Shown: positions 35,016 through 44,517 of the stretch, one piece after another
Numbering within the stretch: the stretch's first letter is position 1
Layout of the letters: the number at the start of each line of letters is the position of its first letter
Source: Micromonospora ferruginea
GTDB taxonomy: Bacteria; Actinomycetota; Actinomycetes; Mycobacteriales; Micromonosporaceae
Assembly: GCF_013694245.2 (NCBI RefSeq)
Contig: NZ_CP059322.2
Location: forward strand, 5,711,001 to 5,775,000
Direction: 5' to 3'
Length of the DNA: 64,000 bases
Position numbers and translations under genes: made by a program
The notes under the pieces: generated by a model
The model's database searches: none
What the model was told of the DNA's origin: nothing
What the model saw: only the letters and a program-made list of their open reading frames with translations

Positions 35016-35097
35016 TACGGTAGGGGCCGGTGACGTGGAGGCACCCTCCACGCCCGACCCCTCGAGCCGCAAGACCGTGCGGCGTGGGCGGGTCGGG
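35016..35097 (+). promoter_or_regulatory. Candidate promoter and structured leader in the hpt-ftsH spacer
   Basis: TACGGT (35016-35021) could be a -10 box. Just downstream are two stem-loops: CGTGGAGG/CCTCCACG (35034-35052, 8-bp stem, 3-base loop) and a nested pair, outer CCCGACCC (35053-35060) with GGGTCGGG (35090-35097) enclosing GCCGCA/TGCGGC (35066-35083). It may be a regulatory 5' leader of ftsH or a small RNA; no known riboswitch class was recognised. Confidence 0.4.
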
Positions 35098-35153
35098 TGC
35101 GGAGCTCCCCGCCACGCCGGCTCAAACCCTGGTTCGCCCTACGCGTAAGTGCC

Positions 35154-35235
35154 GGGCTCACAAGCTCACACCTCGCTCGCATCGAGTCATCAATGTGCGC
35201 GACTGCGGGGCTCGCAAGCTCACTCCTCGCGCGCA
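35154..35235. repeat. Two 28-bp direct repeats upstream of ftsH
   Basis: Copies at 35154-35181 and 35208-35235 share 25 of 28 bases (word GGGCTCRCAAGCTCAC followed by CCTCGC-GCA). They lie in the 432-nt hpt-ftsH spacer, which otherwise holds no gene I can support. Confidence 0.75.
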
Positions 35236-35393
35236 CGGTGTACCGTCGAATGACCGTGGTGCGGCAGTTCGCGCGCCCCGGGGGTCGGGCCGGCCCGCAC
35301 GGCGGCTCCGGCCGCCGCCCGAGGCGGCGACACCATTCAGACGGTCAGGACGTCGATCAGGAGGATGCGGGCGTCTCGGCGCCCGACGACAGC

Positions 35394-37396
<2,003 letters not shown>

Positions 37397-37400
<4 letters not shown>

Positions 37401-38101
37401 GCAGCGACTCGACGGCCGGCTCCCTTGACCGGGAGCCGGCCGTCTCCGCGACCGAGCCCGACGGGGACGACGCGCTCGACTACGTCGCCGCGCGCCTGAT
37501 CAGCGGCAAGCTGACCGGCGGCCCGGTCGAGAACAGCGTCGACCTCGGCCGGATCGAGAAGGCGGTCCGGGAGATCCTCATCGCGGTCGGTGAGGACCCC
37601 GACCGCGACGGCCTCCAGCAGACCCCGGCCCGGGTCGCCCGCGCCTACGCCGAACTCTTCGCCGGCCTGCGCGTCGACCCGGCGCAGGTCCTCCGCACCA
37701 CCTTCGAGGCCAACCACGACGAACTCGTGCTCGTACGGGACATCGACGTGATGAGCCTCTGCGAGCACCACCTGCTGCCGTTCCGGGGCAGCGCGCACAT
37801 CGGCTACATCCCCGGCCCGGACGGCCGGATCACCGGCCTGTCCAAGCTGGCCCGGCTGGTCGAGGTGTTCGCCCGCCGGCCGCAGGTGCAGGAACGGCTC
37901 ACCTCGCAGATCGCCGACCTGCTGATGTCCAGCCTCGCCCCGCGCGGCGTCATCGTGGTGCTCGAGTGCGAGCACATGTGCATGGCCATGCGCGGCATCC
38001 AGAAGTCCGGCGCCAAGACCATCACCTCCGCGGTCCGGGGCGGCCTGCAGAACGACGCCAAGTCGCGGGCCGAGGCGATGGCGCTGATCATGCACCGCTG
38101 A
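37397..38101 (+). CDS. folE: GTP cyclohydrolase I, apparent CTG start
   Basis: In frame with the well-marked C-terminal half (VMSLCEHHLLPFRGSAHIGYIPGPDGRITGLSKLARLVEVFARRPQVQERLT, CEHMCMAMRGIQKSGAKTITSAVRG), the sequence is open upstream and fully FolE-like (ALDYVAARLISGKLTGGPVENSVDLGRIEKAVREILIAVGEDPDRDGLQQTPARVARAYAELFAG). No ATG, GTG or TTG occurs in this frame until the middle of the enzyme (37751 region). The only sensible start is CTG 37397, which overlaps the ftsH stop as CTGA and gives 234 residues, the normal length. Zinc ligands Cys and His in CEHH and the later Cys are present. It makes dihydroneopterin triphosphate, the first step of folate synthesis. Confidence 0.88.
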
Positions 38102-38114
38102 CCCGACGGCTCCC

Positions 38115-38149
38115 CGGCCGCGCGCTCCCCACCCGTGGAGGCGCGGCCG
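38115..38149. terminator. Bidirectional terminator between folE and the convergent membrane-protein gene
   Basis: CGGCCGCGC (38115-38123) and GCGCGGCCG (38141-38149) form a perfect 9-bp stem with a 17-base loop in the 70-nt convergent gap. It marks the left edge of the block inserted in the folate operon. Confidence 0.7.
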
Positions 38150-38171
38150 TCGCCGTTCCCTGCGGTGACGA

Positions 38172-38873
38172 TCAGCCGGGCAGCATGGCCAGCAGCAGGC
38201 CGGCGGCGGTGAGCACCGCCGGCACCAGGCAGACCAGCGCCCCGAACCGGGGCGTCCGGTCCACCCGGTCGCTCGGGCGTGGACGGAAGATCCGCCCCAC
38301 CGCGAGCCAGCCCAGCATGAACGAGACCGCCGGCAGCGGCAGCCCCACCAGCAGCGCCAGCACGGTCACCGGCCCCGGGCCGGCCACCGCGTAGAGGACG
38401 AGCTGCAGCAGCGGCACCACAAGCGCCACCGGCCCGTACACCAGCAGGTTGCGCGGGCGCGACGGCCAGCGAGCCAGCCGGGGCAGGCCGCGCGCGGACA
38501 GGGAGCCGTCGGCCGCGTCCGCCCAACCGCCGGCCGCCCGCAGCGCCGCCAGCACGGCCGACGGTCCACCCGCCATCGACCGGGCCGCCTCGCTCACCTC
38601 CGGCGGCGTCGGGACCAGCGAGATCGCCGGCACACCCAGCTCACGCAGCCGCGACTGCTGGGCCGCCAGCCGCTCGCGTACCCCGGTCAGCTCCTCGCGG
38701 GCCGCCGCCACCGACCGGGCCTGCTCGCCGGCGGCGGTCGCGGCCGCCCGGCGTACGCCGTCGAGCTGCCGCGCGGCCGCCACGTACTCCGCCCAGGCCG
38801 ACTCGGCGGGGTCCACCGCCACCGTCGGGTCGCCGACCCGCGGCCCCGGCACCGCCGTCGGGGTCTCGTTCAT
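38172..38873 (-). CDS. Membrane protein with N-terminal coiled coil, partner of the EccC-like ATPase
   Basis: A 233-residue protein of unknown function: an N-terminal region rich in Ala, Glu, Arg and Gln (AEYVAAARQLDGVRRAAATAAGEQARSVAAAREELTGVRERLAAQQSRLREL) likely to form a coiled coil, followed by three to four hydrophobic segments (LLVYGPVALVVPLLQLVLYAVAG, VTVLALLVGLPLPAVSFMLGWLAVG, ALVCLVPAVLTAAGLLLAML). ATG 38873 overlaps the stop of the ATPase gene by one base (TGATG), so the two are co-translated and probably form one complex at the membrane. I do not recognise the family. Confidence 0.7.
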   Translation of the reverse strand: MNETPTAVPGPRVGDPTVAVDPAESAWAEYVAAARQLDGVRRAAATAAGEQARSVAAAREELTGVRERLAAQQSRLRELGVPAISLVPTPPEVSEAARSMAGGPSAVLAALRAAGGWADAADGSLSARGLPRLARWPSRPRNLLVYGPVALVVPLLQLVLYAVAGPGPVTVLALLVGLPLPAVSFMLGWLAVGRIFRPRPSDRVDRTPRFGALVCLVPAVLTAAGLLLAMLPG

Positions 38874-41419
38874 CAGGCCGCCTCCCCGGCGCCGAACGGC
38901 ACGAAGACCGTGCCCTGCTCCTCCGGGCCGTCCCAGAGCACCGCGCGGCCGGGGCGCGGCAGCCACCACACCGGGCGGTCGAACAGGCGCTCCAGCCGGC
39001 CACCCGGCACGTCGGTGACCGCCACGGCGGTGAGCTTGTCCACCTCGCCCTCCGGGCCGAGCAGCCCGGCCAACGGGCCCGGCGTGCGCCACCAGCCGAG
39101 CAGGTGCCGGCCGGCCGGCGGACCCTCCAACAGCAACGACCGCAGCAGCTCCGGCGGCAGCTCGGCGGCGTCCGGCACGTCCGACCCGAACACCACCAGG
39201 TAACCCGGCTCGCCCGACTCGATCGCCGCCCGCAACCCGGCCGCGTCGACCGTCTCCACCCGGTGCCGCCCGGCCAACTCGGCGGCGAGCACACCGGCCG
39301 GCTCGGCCGAGCCGTTCGCCAGCGGCGCCAGCACGAACCGCCCCGGCTCCGGATGCGCCGCCGCCGCGCTGCGCACCGCGGTGACCAACAGCCGCTCCGC
39401 CTCCTCGTCGCGGCCCAGCACGGCCAGGTTCCGCCCGGCGGCCGGCCCGAGCGGCACCGCCACCGTGGTGCGCCGCACGTCCACCGCGCGACCCAGCAGC
39501 GCGGCCGGCGCGTGGACCCGCCCGGACAGCGCGGCCCGGTGACGCGGGTCGTTGGCGAGCAACGGGCGGGCGTAACCGGCGAACACCACCGGCGGGACGG
39601 ACCCCTCCGGCCGGGCCGACCAGAGCCGTCGCCGCAGGTCACCGAGGACCTCCGGATCCCCGTACGGATCCGGGAAGCGGATCATCCGCTCGTGACCGCG
39701 GGTCGCGCCGCGCGGGCCGCCCAGCCCACCGGCCGTGTTGACCACCGCGCTGCCCACCGGCAGGCCCGCCGCCGAGTCGTTGGCCGGCTCCAGCACCGCC
39801 GAACCGCCGGGCAGCGCCACCCGCACCGGAAACTGCCCGAGCAGCGGATCGCGCGGGCCGCCGATGCCCAGGTCGCCCTCGCCGGCCAGGACCAGGTGGA
39901 TCCCGTACGCGCGGGCGGCGCGGGCCAGCGCGTCCAGCCGGGCCAGCAGGTCGGTGGCGAGCCGGTCCCGCTCGCACAGCACCAGCGGAAAGTTGTCGAT
40001 CACGCAGACCACCCGGGGCAGCGGCTGGTGCTGGCGCAGCTCGGTGTAGCGCTGCCCGCCGGCCCGCCGGGACGCCTCCTCCCGGCGACGCACCTCCGCC
40101 TCCAACTCGCCGAACAGGTCCGCCACGTACTCCCGGTCGGCGGCCATCCCGGCGGCGCGGACCTGCGGCACCCACGACCGGTCCCGCTCGGTCTGCAGGA
40201 ACTCCACGAAGGACTCGCCGTCCCCCAGGTCGGCCAGGTAGAACGCCAGCTCGTCCGGGCCGTAGCGGGCGGCCAGCCCGAACAACGCGTCGGTGAGGAA
40301 CGCCGACCGGCCGGCCTGCGACCGGCCGCTCACCAGCCAGTGCGGGGTCAGCTCGGTGAAACCGAGACTCACCGGACGGCCGGCCGCGTCGCCCACCGTG
40401 GTGCTGAGCCCGTCGACCGAGTCGGCCGTCCACAGCCCGTCCGACGGCAGCAGATCGGCCAGGGCCAGCCGGGAACCGTCCTCGATCTGTCGGGCCAGCC
40501 GCCGGCACACGCCGTCCACCAGCTCCGCCGGCGGATCCTCGTCCACGAACACCGGCGAGTTCAACCCGCCCGGCGACTCGGCGCCCGGACTGCTGAACCC
40601 GGCCAGGGGCGGGTCACCGACCAGCGCGTACGCGGTGCGCACCGCGAGCGGGGTGGCCCGGGGCAGCGCGTCGCCGGCGGGCCGACCGGCGACCACCAGG
40701 TGCAGGCCGGCGCGGGGCCCCCGATCGGCCAGGTCGGCGAGCCGCTCCACGTCGGCCGGGGTCGCGCCGTCCGGCAGCGCGGCCACCACCAGCAGCAGCG
40801 TGCGGTCGTGACCGCGCTGCCGGGCGGTCCCGGCGGCTACCCACTGCTCCGCCTCGGCCAGCACCGCGTGCCACCCGGCGAGGTCGATGGCAGGCGGCGG
40901 CAGCAGACCCGCGTCGGCGAGCGCCGCGAAACCGGCGAACGTGTCGCCCGGGCCGCCGTCGACCACCCGGGCCAGCAGCGCGCCCGCCGGGGTGGCCGCG
41001 AACAACCGCAGCAGCAGCGCCCGGAGCAGGCCGGCGACCCGTGGATCGGTGGCGTCCACGTCGACACTCAGGTGGCCACTGCCGAACAACGGCACCAGCG
41101 CGGGGAAGCGGGCGTCGTCCAGCGGCGCGGCCCCGCCGACCCGCACCCAGCCCGGCGGGCCGTCGCCCGGCGGGGTGGCCGGCGTCAACGCCTCCAGCGG
41201 CGCGCCAGCCCAACCGGGCGCCACCCGCTCGGCCGCCGCCCGCAGGCGCTCGGCCAACTCGTACTGCCGATGGTGGTCCGCCGGCGCGGGCCGGATCTCG
41301 TCGAGGATGCCGGCCGCCGCGGTCGCCGCGGCCTCGGCCCGCCGGTGCAGCGCGGCGGCCCGGCCGGCGCGTGCCTTCGGAGTCGCCACCGCGTCCACCT
41401 CTCTTCCCGAGGCCGACAT
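38873..41419 (-). CDS. FtsK/SpoIIIE (EccC-like) ATPase with degenerate nucleotide sites
   Basis: About 848 residues from ATG 41419 (GGGGGG run four nt upstream). The middle part resembles an FtsK/EccC domain: VSLGFTELTPHWLVSGRSQAGRSAFLTDALFGLAARYGPDELAFYLADLGDGESFVEFLQ, then VVCVIDNFPLVL and YGIHLVLAGEGDLGIGGPRDPLLGQFPVRVALP. The Walker A lysine is replaced (GRSQAGRSAF), the Walker B Asp-Glu is DN, and the C-terminal repeat domain (NLAVLGRDEEAERLL) lacks a P-loop altogether. No membrane segment is evident. It may be a structural or substrate-binding relative of EccC rather than an active motor. It is coupled to the coiled-coil membrane protein downstream. Confidence 0.72.
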   Translation of the reverse strand: MSASGREVDAVATPKARAGRAAALHRRAEAAATAAAGILDEIRPAPADHHRQYELAERLRAAAERVAPGWAGAPLEALTPATPPGDGPPGWVRVGGAAPLDDARFPALVPLFGSGHLSVDVDATDPRVAGLLRALLLRLFAATPAGALLARVVDGGPGDTFAGFAALADAGLLPPPAIDLAGWHAVLAEAEQWVAAGTARQRGHDRTLLLVVAALPDGATPADVERLADLADRGPRAGLHLVVAGRPAGDALPRATPLAVRTAYALVGDPPLAGFSSPGAESPGGLNSPVFVDEDPPAELVDGVCRRLARQIEDGSRLALADLLPSDGLWTADSVDGLSTTVGDAAGRPVSLGFTELTPHWLVSGRSQAGRSAFLTDALFGLAARYGPDELAFYLADLGDGESFVEFLQTERDRSWVPQVRAAGMAADREYVADLFGELEAEVRRREEASRRAGGQRYTELRQHQPLPRVVCVIDNFPLVLCERDRLATDLLARLDALARAARAYGIHLVLAGEGDLGIGGPRDPLLGQFPVRVALPGGSAVLEPANDSAAGLPVGSAVVNTAGGLGGPRGATRGHERMIRFPDPYGDPEVLGDLRRRLWSARPEGSVPPVVFAGYARPLLANDPRHRAALSGRVHAPAALLGRAVDVRRTTVAVPLGPAAGRNLAVLGRDEEAERLLVTAVRSAAAAHPEPGRFVLAPLANGSAEPAGVLAAELAGRHRVETVDAAGLRAAIESGEPGYLVVFGSDVPDAAELPPELLRSLLLEGPPAGRHLLGWWRTPGPLAGLLGPEGEVDKLTAVAVTDVPGGRLERLFDRPVWWLPRPGRAVLWDGPEEQGTVFVPFGAGEAA

Positions 41420-41591
41420 CTTCCCCCCGAGCTGTGACGGTAACCCAGCCGACAGCCGTCCACCGGGATGTCGGTCGGCGCGGTGAGCTGCGCGGCGGTG
41501 AGCAGCCTCACCCGATCGCCGGTCGCCGTCCGCCCGGCGGTTCGCCACGATCCGCCAGTTCTGAGGCATTGGGTACGCGGCGCGCAGCCGA

Positions 41592-41597
41592 TAGCCT
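41592..41597 (+). promoter_or_regulatory. Candidate -10 box for the 41604 gene
   Basis: TAGCCT ends six nt before GTG 41604 (leaderless pattern). An AGGAGG at 41599-41604 would instead suit GTG 41613, nine nt further on in the same frame. Confidence 0.35.
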
Positions 41598-41603
41598 CAG
41601 GAG

Positions 41604-42167
41604 GTGGAATCAGTGCAGCCCCCCGCCGGTTCCCAGGTCTCCCGCGTACCGGCGCAGCGGACCCCGCCGGAGCAGTTGGCGCCCCCCGCGCCCGCTCCGG
41701 CTCCGGTGCGGCCGAAGCGGCCGTTGCGTACCGTGCTCGCGATCGTCGCGGGGGTGCTGGCGTTGCTCTGCACGGGCGGCGCGGTGGTCGGTTTCGTGCT
41801 GTACGACCGGGCGACGGCACCGGACCGCAGCTCACCCGAGGTTGTGGTTGCCAACTTCGTCCAATACTTTCTCGCCGAGCGCAACGACACGAGGGCAGCG
41901 GAGTATCTCTGCAAAGACGGTGCCGACTTGGATGCGCTGAGGTCTCTTCGCGACGACCTTCTTGCGCGGGAGCAGCGTTTCGAGACCACGATTTCCGTTG
42001 GGTGGGAGAACCTCGATGTCCGGCAAGGAGGTGATCAGGCTGACGTGCGGGCTGACCTAGTCATCTCAGCTTCGGTAGACGGATTGAAACAGAGTGACCG
42101 CCAGAAGTGGCGTTTCGAGATGAAACGTAACGATGGGTGGCGGGTTTGCGCGGCGGCGCATCTCTGA
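41604..42167 (+). CDS. Single-pass membrane protein with atypical C-terminal domain
   Basis: 187 residues (184 if GTG 41613 is used): a proline-rich cytoplasmic start, one membrane helix (LRTVLAIVAGVLALLCTGGAVVGFVLYDR) and an extracytoplasmic domain (SSPEVVVANFVQYFLAERNDTRAAEYLCKDGADLDALRSLRDDLLAREQRFETTISVGWENLDVRQGGDQADVRADLVISASVDGLKQSDRQKWRFEMKRNDGWRVCAAAHL) that resembles NTF2-like/DUF4878 domains with two cysteines. Codon use changes sharply after about 41836 (GTT, CAA, TTT, TCT, CTT, GAT codons), unlike every neighbour, suggesting recent acquisition of the outer domain. It is divergent from the EccC-like ATPase gene and converges on the conjugation-like operon. Function unknown. Confidence 0.7.
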   Translation: MESVQPPAGSQVSRVPAQRTPPEQLAPPAPAPAPVRPKRPLRTVLAIVAGVLALLCTGGAVVGFVLYDRATAPDRSSPEVVVANFVQYFLAERNDTRAAEYLCKDGADLDALRSLRDDLLAREQRFETTISVGWENLDVRQGGDQADVRADLVISASVDGLKQSDRQKWRFEMKRNDGWRVCAAAHL

Positions 42168-42174
42168 CTTCGGC

Positions 42175-42774
42175 TCACTCCAACCAGAGCAGGTGGACCG
42201 GCACCTCCAGGGTGGTGGGTGCCTGACCGCGCCAGGCCCATCGGTACCACTCCAGTTCCGACGCCACCCGGACGCAGATGTCGCCGTCCGCGCCGGAGTA
42301 GGTCTCGGTGACCGCGCGCAGGTCACGCCGCTCCGCGCCGCCGTCCACATGCACCACCCGCCGCCCGGTCACGGCGTCGGCCTCGAACACCGGGGTCGGC
42401 GGCCGGCGGGTCGGCGCGTCGAGGGAGACCAACTGGAGGCCCGATCCGGTGGAAGCCGGGGACGCTCGCCGCTCGCCGACCGTCTCGACCCAGACGCGTT
42501 CCACCGGCACCAGCGGCGCGAACACCTCCACCTGCTCGGACTCGGCCCGGTACCACTCGTGTTCCGGAATGACCGGCACGTAGGTGCGGCTGCCCTGCAC
42601 CACCCGCTCGTCGGCCCGCAGGTCACCCCGCCAGCCCAGCCCGGGCAGGCCGACCAGCACCCGGCGACCGCGCAGCTCGGCGCCGCCGACTGCAGGCACG
42701 ACGTCGATCGGGCGGGGCGGCAGTGGAGCCCAGTCGGGCCGGTCCGCGAAGGGGTCGGGAAGGGGATTGCTCAC
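42175..42774 (-). CDS. Hypothetical protein, last gene of the conjugation-like operon
   Basis: A 199-residue soluble protein (MSNPLPDPFADRPDWAPLPPRPIDVVPAVGGAELRGRRVLVGLPGLGWRGDLRADERVV) with many Trp, Val and Glu residues and two similar halves around the EWYRAESEQVEVFAPLVPVERVWVE and ELEWYRWAWRGQAPTTLEVPVHLLWLE segments. No signal peptide, membrane helix or recognisable motif. It starts 10 nt after the stop of the M23 peptidase gene, so it belongs to the same transcription unit. The EWYR repeat hints at an internal duplication. Confidence 0.65.
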   Translation of the reverse strand: MSNPLPDPFADRPDWAPLPPRPIDVVPAVGGAELRGRRVLVGLPGLGWRGDLRADERVVQGSRTYVPVIPEHEWYRAESEQVEVFAPLVPVERVWVETVGERRASPASTGSGLQLVSLDAPTRRPPTPVFEADAVTGRRVVHVDGGAERRDLRAVTETYSGADGDICVRVASELEWYRWAWRGQAPTTLEVPVHLLWLE

Positions 42775-42784
42775 CGTCGGGACC

Positions 42785-43960
42785 TCACTCGGTCTCGCCC
42801 AGGGGCGCGCCCCGTTCGCGCATGAACGGCACCGGGTTCTCAGCGCCGTTGCTCGACCGGTCGCTGTCGTGGTGCACCTCGAAGTGCAGGTGCGGGCCGG
42901 AGGAATTGCCGCTGGTGCCGGAGAGCCCGATCACCTCGCCGGCCGCGACCTCCTGGCCCGGGCGGACCTTGGGCCGTTCGATCATGTGGCAGTAGCGGGT
43001 GATGAACCCACCGGCGTGCAGGATGTCCACGAACCACCCGCAGCCGCCCTTGTCCGGCCAGCCGTCCCGGTCGCAGTCCCGCCGACCGGAGTGGTCGGGG
43101 TCGCACTTGGACACCAGCACCCGCCCTGCCGACGCGGCGTGGATCGGGGTGCGCTTGCCGGCGGCCAGGTCCACGCCGTCGTGGCTCGGGCGGGCATCGG
43201 TCCGGAAGCCGGAAACCACGCCGCCGGGCAGCGGCGCGGTCCAGCCGGAGGCGGCGATCCGCGCCCCGGCGGCGGCGTCGCAGACGGCCTTGCCGGCGAT
43301 CTCGACGGTCCGGGCCGCCCCGCCGGCGAGCGCGTCGACGATCCGCCCGGCCAGTTCCTCGTGCTTGGCGTAGGCGTCGGGGAACGCGCTGACCTGCACC
43401 CGCTGTGCCACCACCGTGAGCGGTCGCTGCTGCCAGTTCGGCACCTTGACCATCTTCTGGTAGAACTTGCGGGCCGTGTAGGAGGGCGTCATCCGCTGCT
43501 CGACGCTGCCCCAGCCGGGCCGCTGCTGGAACAGGCCCAGTGAGTCGTGGTCGGCGCCGACTCCCTCGTGCGGCAGCGCCAGCGACGCCGGCACCGTGGT
43601 GTTTGCCAGGTTGCGCAGCGCGGACTCCTGCATCGCGGTGGCCAGCGCGATGACCCAGCCGCGGGCGGGGAGCTTCATGTCCTGCCCGACCTTGATGATG
43701 ACGGCGGCGTTCCGCAACTGGCCCTCGCCGTACTCGGCGAAGCGCGGCATGTCCCCGGTCAGGTTCACCTGGTAGGTGGGGTCGCAGCTCAGGCCGGCGA
43801 GCTTCGGATCCTCCGGGTCGCCACCCAGTTCGGTGAGGAAGAAGGCACCGGCGCCGCCGACGCAGCAGAGCAGCGTGAGGACGGCGGTGACGGCGGTGGC
43901 CAGCACGCCGACGCGTAGCTTGCGGCGGACCCGGGTGGCAGCGGCCGGCCCGGTGCTCAC
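42785..43960 (-). CDS. Membrane-anchored lytic transglycosylase-M23 peptidase (VirB1-like)
   Basis: About 391 residues. A membrane anchor (LRVGVLATAVTAVLTLLCCVGGAGAFFL) is followed by a lysozyme-like domain (GWVIALATAMQESALRNLANTTVPAS... SLGLFQQRPGWGSVEQRMTPSYTARKFY; Glu of MQES is the likely catalytic acid) and a C-terminal LytM/M23 metallopeptidase domain (SHDGVDLAAGKRTPIHAASAGRV, GNSSGPHLHFEVHHD) with the zinc ligands HxxxD and HxH. It should cut glycan strands and peptide cross-links to let an envelope-spanning machine through the wall. GTG 43960 overlaps the upstream stop (GTGA). Confidence 0.88.
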   Translation of the reverse strand: MSTGPAAATRVRRKLRVGVLATAVTAVLTLLCCVGGAGAFFLTELGGDPEDPKLAGLSCDPTYQVNLTGDMPRFAEYGEGQLRNAAVIIKVGQDMKLPARGWVIALATAMQESALRNLANTTVPASLALPHEGVGADHDSLGLFQQRPGWGSVEQRMTPSYTARKFYQKMVKVPNWQQRPLTVVAQRVQVSAFPDAYAKHEELAGRIVDALAGGAARTVEIAGKAVCDAAAGARIAASGWTAPLPGGVVSGFRTDARPSHDGVDLAAGKRTPIHAASAGRVLVSKCDPDHSGRRDCDRDGWPDKGGCGWFVDILHAGGFITRYCHMIERPKVRPGQEVAAGEVIGLSGTSGNSSGPHLHFEVHHDSDRSSNGAENPVPFMRERGAPLGETE

Positions 43961-44517
43961 GACCGCTCCCAGTCGACCGCGTCCACCAGCCACGGTCCGT
44001 CCTCAGCGACCAGGTCGAGCCGGAGCGTGCCGTTGTCCAGCGGGATCGACGCCTCCACGAAGGACTCGGTGCGGGGGCGGAGCGTCGGGGGGCCGGTGGA
44101 CCGCCGGGCGGGCACGGTCTCCGGGTCGGCGCCGCTCATCTTCTCGACCAGCGCCGGGGTGGAGAGTGGGCGCAGCCGGGCCTGCCAGGCGTCGCCGGTG
44201 CTGCCCGGGCCGGACAGCCACGCGGTGGTGAACCGCTGGGCGACCTGCTCCGGCGTGGGCTCGCCCGAGCGGGTCCTCGGGGTGACCGCGGCCGGCGGGC
44301 TGGACAGCACCCCGTCCTCGCCGGCCTCCGGATCCACCGTGCTGATCGGCTGGGTGGGGCGGACGGCCACGCCGGCACCCGGGTCGCCGGGACCGGAGAC
44401 GAGCCGGGCCGCGCCGATGACGCCGAAGATCAGGACGGCGATCACCAGCGCGACGCCGAGTCGGGACCGGAGGACCCGGGTGAACAGGAATTCCACCGCC
44501 CGCCGCACCGGGGTCAC
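43957..44517 (-). CDS. Single-pass membrane protein of the conjugation-like operon (TcpC/VirB8-like position)
   Basis: A 186-residue protein with a basic N terminus, one membrane helix (SRLGVALVIAVLIFGVIGAARLVSG), a proline/threonine-rich linker and an outer domain (TPEQVAQRFTTAWLSGPGSTGDAWQARLRPLSTPALVEKMSGADPETVPARRSTGPPTLRPRTESFVEASIPLDNGTLRLDLVAEDGPWLVDAVDWE). The layout and NTF2-like ending resemble VirB8/TcpC scaffold proteins, but the match is structural guesswork. GTG 44517 and the stop overlap both neighbours by GTGA. Confidence 0.72.
   Translation of the reverse strand: MTPVRRAVEFLFTRVLRSRLGVALVIAVLIFGVIGAARLVSGPGDPGAGVAVRPTQPISTVDPEAGEDGVLSSPPAAVTPRTRSGEPTPEQVAQRFTTAWLSGPGSTGDAWQARLRPLSTPALVEKMSGADPETVPARRSTGPPTLRPRTESFVEASIPLDNGTLRLDLVAEDGPWLVDAVDWERS

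Noticed and set aside
35120..35150. GGTTCG-containing stretch resembling a tRNA T-arm in the hpt-ftsH spacer
   Set aside because: No pairing T stem, acceptor stem or anticodon arm can be built around it.
35250..35393. N-terminal extension of FtsH from ATG 35250
   Set aside because: The added 48 residues are low-complexity and Arg/His-rich ahead of the first membrane helix, and the region includes the intergenic repeat; ATG 35394 gives a standard FtsH start.
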